Made by a program: the position numbers and the translations under genes. Below, one piece after another: positions 49,414 to 58,281 of a DNA stretch of 64,000 nt. The notes beneath the pieces are model-generated. The model did not search any database and was not told where the DNA came from. It saw only the letters and a program-made list of their open reading frames with translations. Position 1 is the first letter of the stretch, and every line of letters starts with the position of its first letter. Origin of the DNA: Eikenella glucosivorans (lineage in GTDB: Bacteria; Pseudomonadota; Gammaproteobacteria; Burkholderiales; Neisseriaceae); contig NZ_JACSGR010000001.1 in assembly GCF_016025525.2 (NCBI RefSeq), forward strand, positions 310,001-374,000, in the 5' to 3' direction.

Positions 49414-51978
49414 TTAAATCGCGTCGCGGCTGGTTTTGCTGTATACCACCACCGAAATGCTGCGGTGGCGTACCGGCTTCGGCGTGTGGATGGCGTTGTA
49501 CTCTTCGCCATAGGCCACTTTCTTGCCCAGCGGCTGGCCTTGCGCATTGGTGATCTCGAACAGATCGCCGGTGCTGAACGGCTTGGCTACCGTGTAGCTG
49601 GTATTACCGCGCACGCCCATGATGATGCGGCCGTCGCCCATATCAGTATGCGGCGCATTGGTCGAGTAGGCGGGGATGTCCTTAATTTTCATCAGGTCGC
49701 CGCCGCCGGTGGTATCAGAGCCGTTGCGTTTCAGACTCACTACAAACTGCTCGGCATTGCTGATGGTGTCGTTCAACACCGGGCTCATCAGCAGGTAGTC
49801 CACGTGCTCGTAACGCTGGCCGCTCATGCTTGCCTTGGCCGCACCCACTTCGCGCAGCAGGCCGTTCAGGTGTTTCTCCAGTGTGTTACCACTGGCCACA
49901 TCCAAGTTGAACAGCACGATGTTGGTGGCTTGGCTGTAGGAGATTTTCACGCCGGTAGCGCCTGCCTTAGGTGCACCCAGTTGGTTCACCAGCTGGAAAA
50001 TACCCTGGTTCAAATCCACGATGCGGAAGTAGTCGCCGGCAGGTTGGGCATTGGTGCCGTCGTAGGCTTTAACCACGGTGGCACCGATCTTGATGGTGAT
50101 CGGATTTTCCGCCTCGCCCACGGCTGCGCCCTGCAAAGTCAGGTTTTGATGCGGGCGCACCACCGGGAATTTCGCGGTTTTGAAAATGCCGCTGGTGGCG
50201 TTCGGGGTAACCGTCTCGTCGGTAATCGCAACCGCGGCGTAGCTGTCGCTGGCACGCTGGATTTCGTTGATCAGGCGGCGAGCAACCAGCTCGCGCAGGA
50301 TGCGGGCGTTGGTTTCGATGTTGCGCCCCAATGCGTCCCAGTTGATAACGGATGCGCGGGTGAAATGCACCACCTCGTTGGTTACCGACAGCGCCAGTTT
50401 CATCTGGTTGATGTAGGCCAAATCCATTTTCTGGCTCACACCGGCAAACGGAATCGGCTGGCCTTCAAACACCATGCCGTCGTTGTACACCGGCGCTAAA
50501 TCGCGCTCTTCATAAGGAATCTGAGTGGTCTGATTGGCGCTGAAGTCGGTCAGCGTCTGCACCAGCTGCAGCACGTTCAGGTCATGCAGCGCCTGGCGGA
50601 TCACTTCGCGCTGCACACCGTAGGGCAGTTGGCTGCGGTTCATATCCATTTCGCCGCCGGACAGCAGCTTGCGCTCGGCGTGCAGTTCGCGGGCAAAGAT
50701 GCGGTCGAACTCGGACAGCACCTTCTTGGCAAACGGGCTGTCTTGGTCAGTAAAATTCAGGCTGCCTGAAAGCGTGGATTGCTTCAGCCTGTCCTGGTAA
50801 ATCTGGCTCAGCTGTTTCGCGCCTTCGTCCGGTACAGTAATGTGCGGCGAACCGGCCACGCTGTAACCCATCGCCGCCAGCGAAGAAGCGGCGGCCATGC
50901 GGTTGCCCATATTGATTTGGTGCTGCGCCAGCTGTTTCACCTGTGCTTCGGTGGCATGGTCGGACAGCAGCGCTTTGGCGCCTTCGGCCAATTCTTTTTT
51001 CAGCTCGTCAGACAAGCCTTCGGCCTTGCCGATTTCTTCCGCCAGCAGTTTTTCGTTGGCTTCGCGTGCCTGTGCCTGCTGCGCTTTAGCCTGCTCAGCT
51101 TCCGCCAGCTTTTTCGCCACCAGCGCCTCCAGTTCGTCTTCACTCAAGGTTTTCGCCGGAGCGGCGGCCTGTGCCTGAGCAGCAGTCGGAGCGGCGGGAG
51201 TGGCAGCCGCGGCCGGGGCGGCTGCTTTCTTTCCCTCGTCTTCGGCGGCAGCCAGGGTTTTCGCCATGCCTTCCAGTTCGGCAATCACTGCAGCGGCCTT
51301 TTCTTCGCCGGTGTTTTCGTCCACCGCCGCTTCAGCCAGTTTTTTCACTTGTGCCTGCACTTTGGCGGAATAGCCGGATTCGGCCAGTTTTTTCAAAAAT
51401 TCTTTCAATTTATCCATGTTCGCTCTCGCTTTTTTCATCAAATCGTCGGCCAGCTCGGCCAGAATCAGGGTATCGCCGCCGGATTCGCACGACAGCGTGA
51501 TCGGATCTAGGCGCTTAATGACGGGCCGTACCGTCAATCCAGCACCCAGTAAAGTCGGGCCGTGAAACGCACCACCCTCGTTGTCTTGCCAGTTATCCGC
51601 AAATTCGGCGGAAAGATAGGTGAAACCACGCTCCCGCACCGCCTTCAGGCCGTAATCAGTCCATTCGGCCAATGCCCGCAGGCGAGTACCTTCCACCCTC
51701 AACTTTAGGATTTTGGCGGCAGCACCGTCGCCCGGTTTATGATTCACATCGATGTAAATCTCCTGCCCCACCACCTGCTCGTCGAAGTTCTTCACCATGC
51801 TCAACAGCATCGGCGAAGTAATTTCAAAGGGCCCGTAGCGCGGGTCGGTGAACGAGCCGGTGCGGGTAATCGTGACCCATGAGGTCTGCTTGCCAGACAG
51901 CGGCGGCGTGGCTGCTGCCGACAACACACGGCGGCATCTCGGTTTCTCTTCGGATAAGCGGTAAATTCGCGGTTTCAT
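49414..51978 (-). CDS. Fused prohead protease-scaffold-major capsid polyprotein
   Basis: 854 residues from ATG 51978 (AGAGGGAG upstream). Residues 1-165 are a Mu-I-like serine protease with candidate His 80 (IDVNHKPGDG) and Ser 123 (TYLSAEFAD). Residues 185-390 are an Ala/Glu/Lys coiled scaffold. Residues 445-854 are the capsid: LPYGVQREVIRQALHDLNVL, TQIPYEERDLAPVYND and HVDYLLMSPVLNDTISNAEQ. An internal ATG at 51417 could start free scaffold plus capsid. Mu encodes protease and capsid separately, so the fusion is unusual. Confidence 0.85.
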   Translation of the reverse strand: MKPRIYRLSEEKPRCRRVLSAAATPPLSGKQTSWVTITRTGSFTDPRYGPFEITSPMLLSMVKNFDEQVVGQEIYIDVNHKPGDGAAAKILKLRVEGTRLRALAEWTDYGLKAVRERGFTYLSAEFADNWQDNEGGAFHGPTLLGAGLTVRPVIKRLDPITLSCESGGDTLILAELADDLMKKARANMDKLKEFLKKLAESGYSAKVQAQVKKLAEAAVDENTGEEKAAAVIAELEGMAKTLAAAEDEGKKAAAPAAAATPAAPTAAQAQAAAPAKTLSEDELEALVAKKLAEAEQAKAQQAQAREANEKLLAEEIGKAEGLSDELKKELAEGAKALLSDHATEAQVKQLAQHQINMGNRMAAASSLAAMGYSVAGSPHITVPDEGAKQLSQIYQDRLKQSTLSGSLNFTDQDSPFAKKVLSEFDRIFARELHAERKLLSGGEMDMNRSQLPYGVQREVIRQALHDLNVLQLVQTLTDFSANQTTQIPYEERDLAPVYNDGMVFEGQPIPFAGVSQKMDLAYINQMKLALSVTNEVVHFTRASVINWDALGRNIETNARILRELVARRLINEIQRASDSYAAVAITDETVTPNATSGIFKTAKFPVVRPHQNLTLQGAAVGEAENPITIKIGATVVKAYDGTNAQPAGDYFRIVDLNQGIFQLVNQLGAPKAGATGVKISYSQATNIVLFNLDVASGNTLEKHLNGLLREVGAAKASMSGQRYEHVDYLLMSPVLNDTISNAEQFVVSLKRNGSDTTGGGDLMKIKDIPAYSTNAPHTDMGDGRIIMGVRGNTSYTVAKPFSTGDLFEITNAQGQPLGKKVAYGEEYNAIHTPKPVRHRSISVVVYSKTSRDAI

Positions 51979-52024
51979 TGAAACTCCCTCTGACAATAAT
52001 GGCAGGTTAGGCGGTTTGCGCATG

Positions 52025-52047
52025 ACAAAACAGGGGTATTTTTGGCA
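52025..52047 (-). promoter_or_regulatory. Late-operon motif, copy B
   Basis: Plus-strand ACAAAACAGGGGTATT then TTTGGCA, identical over 23 bp to copy A. It lies 47 bp upstream of the protease-capsid start and directly behind a terminator, so it probably starts the head/sheath unit. Confidence 0.75.
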
Positions 52048-52055
52048 AAAGAAAA

Positions 52056-52071
52056 GCGCCCAAAAGGGCGC
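52056..52071 (-). terminator. Terminator after the MuF/immunity genes
   Basis: GCGCCC stem, AAAA loop and GGGCGC, then TTTTCTTTT on the minus strand, 38 bp after the immunity gene. Confidence 0.8.
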
Positions 52072-52108
52072 CAAAAGAAGATGCCGGAATAACCGGAATT
52101 AGGAGATT

Positions 52109-52333
52109 TTAAACTGTACCTACCAGGGCTAAGGCTTCCTGCTCACTCAGGTTGTGTACGTCAAGATTGGCTTGTATATAGCACTCGTCCCACCAGTAAC
52201 CGGATTCGCTGTAGTCCCACTGCCGGGTATGCCGATTGAAGAAGGCGCATTCGTAAACATTGCCATCTTCATCTTCATCACCACGAATAATGATGTCTGG
52301 GTTGCCGTCTACTTTCCAATATTGATGTTTCAT
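52109..52333 (-). CDS. Candidate immunity protein for the MuF toxin
   Basis: 74 residues, acidic and rich in Trp and Tyr (IIIRGDEDEDGNVYECAFFN; DYSESGYWWDECYIQANLDV). Its ATG overlaps the MuF stop (ATGA) and it is followed at once by a terminator, the place where MuF polymorphic toxins keep their immunity gene. No structural role is suggested. Small acidic immunity proteins often cover the active site of basic toxins. Assignment is by context. Confidence 0.6.
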   Translation of the reverse strand: MKHQYWKVDGNPDIIIRGDEDEDGNVYECAFFNRHTRQWDYSESGYWWDECYIQANLDVHNLSEQEALALVGTV

Positions 52334-53781
52334 CGTATCCCTGCTTTCGTTTGAATCGTACTGATGCCGGGCGGGGTCGGGATTTGCCTGCTTAATTCTA
52401 CCATCTGACGCTGCAATTCGGCACGTCTTTCCGTACTGGTGGAGATTTCCCGCGCCTCTTCGTAGAGTTTGTGCAACTCGTTATTTTTCAAATTGAAGCT
52501 CTGCTCGGTATGGAATTGCAGCTCGAATACCTGTCCATTTTTGATGATGGTCGTATTGATGCCTTTATACACTGCATTTTTACGCCAAGTATTCGACACC
52601 TTGTTGGTTTGGTAACCGCTGGCTGCCAGTTGCTCCTGCAACTGCCAATACTGGCTGACAAAACTCTCACTGTCCAACAACACCGTATATCTCAACACAT
52701 CTGTGATATTAGCAGCAGCACGGGCCGGTGTTACATCACGTCGCCATGTTTTGCTTTCAATCTTGCGAATTAGGGATTCGCGGCCTTTGAAACGGTAATC
52801 CAACCCAGCCATACGTGCTTGCACGGCGGCAGCCATCCGTTGTAAGTCGCCCGTTATCACCGGCTCAATGGCGGCGGCCCGTTCCAACAACCCATCTGCT
52901 TCCGCAGCGATCTCGGTTTGTACTTTTTCCACCGTAGGGTTCAGGCTGCCGATTTCGTCCCGATACACCGCTTCGGTGTAACTGAAGGTATTCGGATGTG
53001 CCGGCCACGGGCACTCGTCAACCGGATACACGCCCTGACCCAGCCCGTATAAATCTGCTGCCGCATGCTCGTCGCAAATATCCACCCGCGGATGGCGCGG
53101 TGAAAGCATGAATCGCAGCCCAACCACATTCTCGTCCGCCCGCGCCAGCTGCTTGTAGCGCTCGCCGTGCGCGCGGTTGATTTCGGTGCGCAGCACGCGA
53201 CGGAATTTCATGGCCGCATTGCCCGGATTGGCCAGCAATCCAGCTTCTAGGCGCCTAGCCACCGCACCCGCTCCGGCCTCATCCAGCACCTGCTTCAATT
53301 CCGGTGTGATATTCAGGGTGCGCTGCAGGGCGTGTTCGGCATCCCAGCCGCGCTGCACTGCCACATCCACAACACTTTTCAGGTCGCGTGCGGCACCGGC
53401 ATGGATACGCCACAGTCGCGCCGACAAGTTCAGCCCGTCCTTCTGCGGCGTATCCAGCAGGTGCCGCACCAGTAGCCGTTCTGCTTCCGGCTCACGCCGG
53501 CGGCCGCGCCAGCCCAATGCTGCTGCTGCCGCTGCGGCCAGCATGCCATCGTGCAGCAGTCTATTCTGTACCTGTTCCAGCTGCTTCAGCTCGCTATCCA
53601 GCAGGCGGTGGATTTCCGCCAATTCGGCAATGCCAATATGCTCGTAATCGGCCACCTGCTGCCGGATGCGTTTGCCGGCGGCGCGGTAGGCTGCCCGGCT
53701 GGACTGCTCCATCGCCGCCACCAGTGTCCAGGTTTCGGCTAAATCAGGACGCGAATGCGGTGCGCGCGGAATATCATCCAT
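52330..53781 (-). CDS. MuF head-morphogenesis protein with C-terminal RelA/SpoT-like toxin domain
   Basis: 483 residues. The N-terminal part is helical. The Mu_F/SPP1 gp7 domain is at about 190-275 (FRRVLRTEINRAHGERYKQL; CDEHAAADLYGLGQG). A linker follows to 327. Residues 328-448 form a RelA/SpoT-like domain: LIRKIESK (337-344), DVLRYTVLLD (361-370), YKGINTTI (405-412) and FELQFHTEQSF (419-429). Asp 361 and Glu 420 match the metal-binding pair of (p)ppGpp synthetases, while His of the usual GY.S.HT is Asn 409. MuF domains are packaged in virions, so the domain could be delivered on infection. Toxicity is inferred from known MuF polymorphic toxins. Confidence 0.82.
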   Translation of the reverse strand: MDDIPRAPHSRPDLAETWTLVAAMEQSSRAAYRAAGKRIRQQVADYEHIGIAELAEIHRLLDSELKQLEQVQNRLLHDGMLAAAAAAALGWRGRRREPEAERLLVRHLLDTPQKDGLNLSARLWRIHAGAARDLKSVVDVAVQRGWDAEHALQRTLNITPELKQVLDEAGAGAVARRLEAGLLANPGNAAMKFRRVLRTEINRAHGERYKQLARADENVVGLRFMLSPRHPRVDICDEHAAADLYGLGQGVYPVDECPWPAHPNTFSYTEAVYRDEIGSLNPTVEKVQTEIAAEADGLLERAAAIEPVITGDLQRMAAAVQARMAGLDYRFKGRESLIRKIESKTWRRDVTPARAAANITDVLRYTVLLDSESFVSQYWQLQEQLAASGYQTNKVSNTWRKNAVYKGINTTIIKNGQVFELQFHTEQSFNLKNNELHKLYEEAREISTSTERRAELQRQMVELSRQIPTPPGISTIQTKAGIR

Positions 53782-55126
53782 GATTACCCACGCTCGTCAT
53801 ACTCTCTCCCTTCGGTGCGTTGCCCGGCGTTACCTTCACGCTCGGCACATGCGCATCCTCTGGATAAGGGTCGTAGTTCTTTTCATCGTTCTCACGCCGC
53901 TGTTCCACATCGGCCGGGTTGTAGCCCAGCTCCTCCCAAATCATCGACTGCGGCAACTGCAGTGCTTTCAGTTTCAGTGCCCGGTCGGTGGTCTGGTTCA
54001 GTGTTTCGGTGCGCCGTTCGGCAAATGACACCCTGAAATTTTCCGCATCGGCCGGGATGCCCTGCAGCAGCAAGTGCAGGCGGAAGCCCTGCTGGTACAC
54101 CATCGCCAGCACGTCCTGTATCTGATCCACTTCGTCGTAGTAGTCGCGCTTCAAGTCTTCCAAGATGTCGCGCGCAAGCCCGTCGGTATAGCCAACCAGC
54201 CCTTTCGGCAAGGGGCTGCCTGAAAAAAAGCTGTCCAGCAAATACACCACATCGGCGATTTCACCCATTGTGGCGTCGCCTTGTACCGCCTGCACCCCGC
54301 CCTTTTTGTTGCTGTAGAAGTCGGTGGTGATCTGGTCTTTGTTCGCCTCGGTATGCTGGCGGTATTCTTCCAAATCCTCCGCGCTCGCCCCTTCCAATAC
54401 ATGCGACAGGCGCATCGGGCTGCGGTGGTGGCGGCGGATTACTAAGTCGGTGTCCGTCAGCCGCAGTTTGCGCCAAATCTCGCGGCTGGCATCCAAAAAC
54501 GGCCGACCGAGAGAAGAGAGGTCATCAAAGTTATCTGGGTCTTGCCGCGCCAGTGTCAGCTGCCACAGCCCGAACACTGCTATGTCTTGACCACGTTGGA
54601 AATCGTATTGCGCATAAGCTGCCGACACATCCTTGAAGCGGCCGTCGTTGCCCACTATTGGACGGATGGTTTCCGCCGGCATACGCACCGCCGCCACCAC
54701 CTGCCCTTTATTATCCAGCACCCACTGCATCGGCAGGTTACCTTCCATCACCAGCCCGCGCGCATCCGATTTTAGTTTCTGCGCATTGTTCAGTTGCAGA
54801 CGGCGTACGAATTCGCGCCATGCCTGCTGTACCCGCGCGCTCGGGTCGGCCTGCAGCAGCACCAATCCGCCACGGGTCACGTCGCGCGCCACCCGGTTAT
54901 GGATGCGTTTTACCCGCCCGTCTTCGCGATCCATACGCCGGATATCCAGCACCACCGCGCGGTAGTCGTAGTCAATAGTTTCCCAGCTGTATTCCAACCG
55001 CTGCTGCCGCTCCGGCGTTGGACGCATCCCGATTTCGCTGGTTATGCCGTGCGCTTCCTCACCGGTCAGCATGGCATCGGATTGGCTACGCCCGAAACGG
55101 CGCAGCAGCCTATTGATGATCCCCAT
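53774..55126 (-). CDS. Phage portal protein
   Basis: 450 residues: TIDYDYRAVVLDIRRMDRED, VEGNLPMQW-type and IRRHHRSPMRLSHVLEGASA, and EELGYNPADVEQRRENDEKN at the end. These fit the anti-CBASS/DUF1073-like portal group that forms the DNA gate. Start overlaps the upstream small gene; its end overlaps MuF. Confidence 0.8.
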   Translation of the reverse strand: MGIINRLLRRFGRSQSDAMLTGEEAHGITSEIGMRPTPERQQRLEYSWETIDYDYRAVVLDIRRMDREDGRVKRIHNRVARDVTRGGLVLLQADPSARVQQAWREFVRRLQLNNAQKLKSDARGLVMEGNLPMQWVLDNKGQVVAAVRMPAETIRPIVGNDGRFKDVSAAYAQYDFQRGQDIAVFGLWQLTLARQDPDNFDDLSSLGRPFLDASREIWRKLRLTDTDLVIRRHHRSPMRLSHVLEGASAEDLEEYRQHTEANKDQITTDFYSNKKGGVQAVQGDATMGEIADVVYLLDSFFSGSPLPKGLVGYTDGLARDILEDLKRDYYDEVDQIQDVLAMVYQQGFRLHLLLQGIPADAENFRVSFAERRTETLNQTTDRALKLKALQLPQSMIWEELGYNPADVEQRRENDEKNYDPYPEDAHVPSVKVTPGNAPKGESMTSVGNHG

Positions 55127-55304
55127 TTTCGATTCGCTCCACTTTAACGATTGACCGCCAACCTTCGATCAGTCCCGCCTCATATAACCGGCGAATCATG
55201 TCGTCGTCCTCTCCGAAGGCGGCAATCCATTCCGCCCGCTTACGGGCCACTTCGATTTTTTCCTGCTCGGAAAGAGGGCGGGGTGGTGGTCGGTTCAGTT
55301 TCAT
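55110..55304 (-). CDS. Small protein between terminase and portal
   Basis: 64 residues, basic then acidic (PLSEQEKIEVARKRAEWIAA; DDDMIRRLYEAGLIEGWR). Coupled to terminase by ATGA and overlapping the portal start by 17 bases. Not recognised. Confidence 0.6.
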   Translation of the reverse strand: MKLNRPPPRPLSEQEKIEVARKRAEWIAAFGEDDDMIRRLYEAGLIEGWRSIVKVERIENGDHQ

Positions 55305-56947
55305 AATTGCCCCAGTAGTTGCTCTTGGCTGATGCGCCGCGTCAGCACCACGCCCGGCTGGTAATTCTCAATACCGGCGGTAACCATTGCATATACCGCC
55401 GCACAGGCCGCATCAAACAAGTCGTCGCCGATTTTCGGGTTCGCCATCTTGTAGGTGTTGTAGGCAGCGTTTTTCGCCGGCGCCGATTTCACATTACCCA
55501 GTTGTCTGATAAACAGTGCAAAATCGCTGCTGTCGGCACCGATTTCATCCAATCGGCTCGGCCCCCAACTGGTATTTGCCGCATTTTTTGTCCGTAGTGC
55601 GTCACTACCGTCGTCCACATACGGGATGGCGGCCTGCCCGTTATGAAAGGCGGTGCGCAGTAAGCTGGCCATATTGTGCTTGGTCATACCCTCGAAACGG
55701 ATCGGGGCAAATGGCCAGTGCATCCATGTCGAAGCAGTCGATTGCCCATCACCGATACTGCGTCGGTCGATATCGGTCAGACCGCGAGCAAACAGCATAT
55801 CGTTCAGGTTGGTCAGCATACCTAAGCCATAGGCGTCGCCCATCGCGTAATCCGGGCGGAAATACTCCCAAAAGCCGAACAGGTCACGCTGCACCACCGC
55901 ATCATCAGTACCCGCCGGCCACGTTTTCACAAACGGGAAGGTAGCGAAATTCCCCACCTGCTCGCACACCACCAAGGCAGACTTGGAAGCATGTGCGCTC
56001 TCGCCGTGGCCGGAATGGTCATAACCGAAACTGAGCAAACCTTTTTTGCGGTAGCGGCCGCCGGGCAACGGGCAGGCTGCCTGCAAACCAGCCGACAAGC
56101 CCACCGCCATCGCGCGGCGAATGTATTTTTCCCAAATATGGTTCTGCGCCGAAGCGTTGATGCACAAGAACTGCCGAATCCACTCTGAATCCGGTAACTG
56201 TTCCTTCATCTCATCCACAAACGCCTGATTCAAGATCCCCAGTTCGATACCGAGATACACGTCTACCGGCGGCAATACATGGTAGCCACCGGTATCAATC
56301 AACTGGGTCAGCACGTCCGCCCCTTTATACACGCCGGTGATACGGATCTGCGGGTCGAAACTCACCGAGCTGTCCACCCCAAGGCGTCGAGCCGAACCCA
56401 GCATCGGTAGGAAGCGGGAAAATAGCCGGTCGGCCGGCATGTCGTCGATTTCTTCCAGCGAACCGATACTCAGGCCGTCACCGTCAATTTGGCTCATGAT
56501 GCCGTAGCAGACGGCCTTGCTGCCGTTGTGGAACTGGTAACGGGTATCGGCAATCTGTCGCCGCCCGGATTTATAGCCGATCCAACCACTTAAAATCGGG
56601 CTGCGTCGGATGGCATCGATGTGATACATCAGGTTGGTTTGGCTCTGCTGTAAGCGTGGCGCCACAATCCCTTCTTCTTGGAAAGGGGTAGTAGCCAAAT
56701 ATTCCAGGCAGTACATTTCTTTCACTGCAGTTTTACCGGTGCGGCGGCAGGAAAAATCCACCGTATTGCGGTGGTCGTCCATCTCCTGCATCTTCAACAC
56801 CTGCATCGGGTCGAGATCGACGTTGTGCACATGCTTGTGCCACAGGGCATGCGGCTTGATGCCGGTAACCGGGTCGGGGCGGGCATAGCGCATGATTTCC
56901 CGTTCGGCACTATGTTGTATTTGGATGCGTTGGGCGGCGGTCGTCAT
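55301..56947 (-). CDS. Terminase large subunit
   Basis: 548 residues from ATG 56947. ATPase: Walker A-like SCRRTGKTAVKE and Walker B LEEIDD. Nuclease: acidic residues in LSFGYDHSGHGES, YAMGDAYGLG and FDAACAAVYAM. It drives packaging of DNA into the prohead. The longer in-frame start overlaps the zinc-ribbon gene and is not used. Confidence 0.88.
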   Translation of the reverse strand: MTTAAQRIQIQHSAEREIMRYARPDPVTGIKPHALWHKHVHNVDLDPMQVLKMQEMDDHRNTVDFSCRRTGKTAVKEMYCLEYLATTPFQEEGIVAPRLQQSQTNLMYHIDAIRRSPILSGWIGYKSGRRQIADTRYQFHNGSKAVCYGIMSQIDGDGLSIGSLEEIDDMPADRLFSRFLPMLGSARRLGVDSSVSFDPQIRITGVYKGADVLTQLIDTGGYHVLPPVDVYLGIELGILNQAFVDEMKEQLPDSEWIRQFLCINASAQNHIWEKYIRRAMAVGLSAGLQAACPLPGGRYRKKGLLSFGYDHSGHGESAHASKSALVVCEQVGNFATFPFVKTWPAGTDDAVVQRDLFGFWEYFRPDYAMGDAYGLGMLTNLNDMLFARGLTDIDRRSIGDGQSTASTWMHWPFAPIRFEGMTKHNMASLLRTAFHNGQAAIPYVDDGSDALRTKNAANTSWGPSRLDEIGADSSDFALFIRQLGNVKSAPAKNAAYNTYKMANPKIGDDLFDAACAAVYAMVTAGIENYQPGVVLTRRISQEQLLGQL

Positions 56948-57087
56948 GCAGCCTCCTCCTGTGGAGCCAACTGCGCCAAATAGGCCGCCCATTCCTCATA
57001 GCAGTCGCGGCATATGTCCAAATAATGCAGCTGCTCGTATTCCTCCAGTTTGGCACCGCAGTCGGCGCAGTATTCCGACGGCAGCAT
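56944..57087 (-). CDS. Small zinc-ribbon protein
   Basis: 47 residues, MLPSEYCADCGAKLEEYEQL then ICRDCYEEWAAYL, with two Cys-x2-Cys pairs. Overlaps both neighbours (TGATG and ATGA). Possibly a regulator or a terminase accessory. Confidence 0.6.
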   Translation of the reverse strand: MLPSEYCADCGAKLEEYEQLHYLDICRDCYEEWAAYLAQLAPQEEAA

Positions 57088-57242
57088 CAATCCACCTTTA
57101 ACCCGAAAAAACATACATAAAATACCGCGGCGAATACCAACCAACCGCAATGCGGTACCCGTTCTTTCGCCGACAGATAGGCTACATACACGATTGCCAC
57201 CTTACTCCCCAAAAACAGGGCACTGATTGCAAACTCTTTCAT
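57087..57242 (-). CDS. Small membrane protein in packaging operon
   Basis: 51 residues (MKEFAISALFLGSKVAIVYV; LVFAAVFYVCFFGLKVD) with two hydrophobic helices. Overlapping ATGA and TGATG junctions on both sides support it as real. Function unknown. Confidence 0.6.
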   Translation of the reverse strand: MKEFAISALFLGSKVAIVYVAYLSAKERVPHCGWLVFAAVFYVCFFGLKVD

Positions 57243-58189
57243 GATTTATCCCCGTTCTGCTGCCGGTATTCAACCAATACCGGGTCTTGCTGCTTGCGTG
57301 CGTTAGCGCGTTGCGCCAGCACTGCCAAGTTCTCCAGCGCTTTGGCACTGCGCTCGGAGAATTCCAAAAGCGACTGCTGGGTGGCGGCATCCTGTTTCAG
57401 GTGGCCTAATGCCTGCTCTTCCTGCTCGATGACTTTCGGTGTCATACCCATATCGGCCAGCGACAGACCGTTTTTGCTCAAGAAATCCTGCAGGCTTCGA
57501 ATCAGTGGATGGGCGTGGACTTCGTAAATCACCTTCATCTCGCCGCTGGCCCGGTCGAGGTATTCGCCGATCACTACATTGCCTTCCTGATCCACCTTCC
57601 ATGCCGGTGCGCGCAAAACCACCCCGTCCGCCACAATCGTCTGCAGTATCTGCTGGACGATGGCGGTGATGGCCGCCTGCATATCGGCATAAATCTCGGT
57701 CAAATACCGCGGGTCGCGCTGCTCGAACGCGGCGTGGTGCAGCATAAACAGCTGCGTCTGCTTTACGCAGGCCGGCTGGCTGCGGCAGTATTCGCGATCC
57801 ACGGTGCAGGTGCGGCAGGCCGGGTAGCCGTCCGGCTTGGCCGGGAAATAGGTGGCGGTGCGGGCATTCATGCCGTGCTTGAGCGCATTGAAGCGGGTCC
57901 TTCGCGTTTCCTCCGGCGTCGGGTGGCCTTCCAGATTCTTACGCACCGCCGCCTTGCCTTCCGGCGTCTTCGGACCGGTGGCATTCGCCCAACCCTTCAT
58001 TAGGTTGCGGTGCCAGGCCGCCTGGGCGCAGGTCTCCCCGCATTTCGGGCAGGCTGCCTGATAGGCAAACGGGTGCCACTCGCATTCAGGCGCATCCTGC
58101 ACCGTTTGCGGGGCACACTCAAAAGTGTGCTTGCAGGCGGTGCAGCGGAAAACAACGGTGTCGAGGGATTGGGAAGAATGGTCGGTCAT
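57239..58189 (-). CDS. Probable terminase small subunit
   Basis: 316 residues from ATG 58189. N-terminal zinc-finger-like cysteines (FRCTACKHTFEC; CPKCGETC), then WANATGPKTPEGKAAVRKNL with RTRFNALKHGMNARTATYFP, a segment common in phage DNA-packaging proteins. The helical C-terminal half could oligomerise. First gene of the late region, 28 bp behind motif copy A. Confidence 0.65.
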   Translation of the reverse strand: MTDHSSQSLDTVVFRCTACKHTFECAPQTVQDAPECEWHPFAYQAACPKCGETCAQAAWHRNLMKGWANATGPKTPEGKAAVRKNLEGHPTPEETRRTRFNALKHGMNARTATYFPAKPDGYPACRTCTVDREYCRSQPACVKQTQLFMLHHAAFEQRDPRYLTEIYADMQAAITAIVQQILQTIVADGVVLRAPAWKVDQEGNVVIGEYLDRASGEMKVIYEVHAHPLIRSLQDFLSKNGLSLADMGMTPKVIEQEEQALGHLKQDAATQQSLLEFSERSAKALENLAVLAQRANARKQQDPVLVEYRQQNGDKS

Positions 58190-58216
58190 ACGGGTATTAA
58201 ACGACCAAAGACAAGA

Positions 58217-58239
58217 ACAAAACAGGGGTATTTTTGGCA
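58217..58239 (-). promoter_or_regulatory. Late-operon motif, copy A
   Basis: The 23-bp motif (minus strand TGCCAAAAATACCCC then TGTTTTGT) between the divergent integrase and packaging genes. Candidate activator-dependent late promoter. Confidence 0.7.
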
Positions 58240-58281
58240 CAGGATAGGCAGTAAAATTTGCCCTGAACAGGAAAGGGAAGT

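Noticed and set aside
49240..50499. 419-codon plus-strand ORF opposite the capsid gene
   Set aside because: Antisense to conserved capsid sequence, His/Gly-rich, no start signal.
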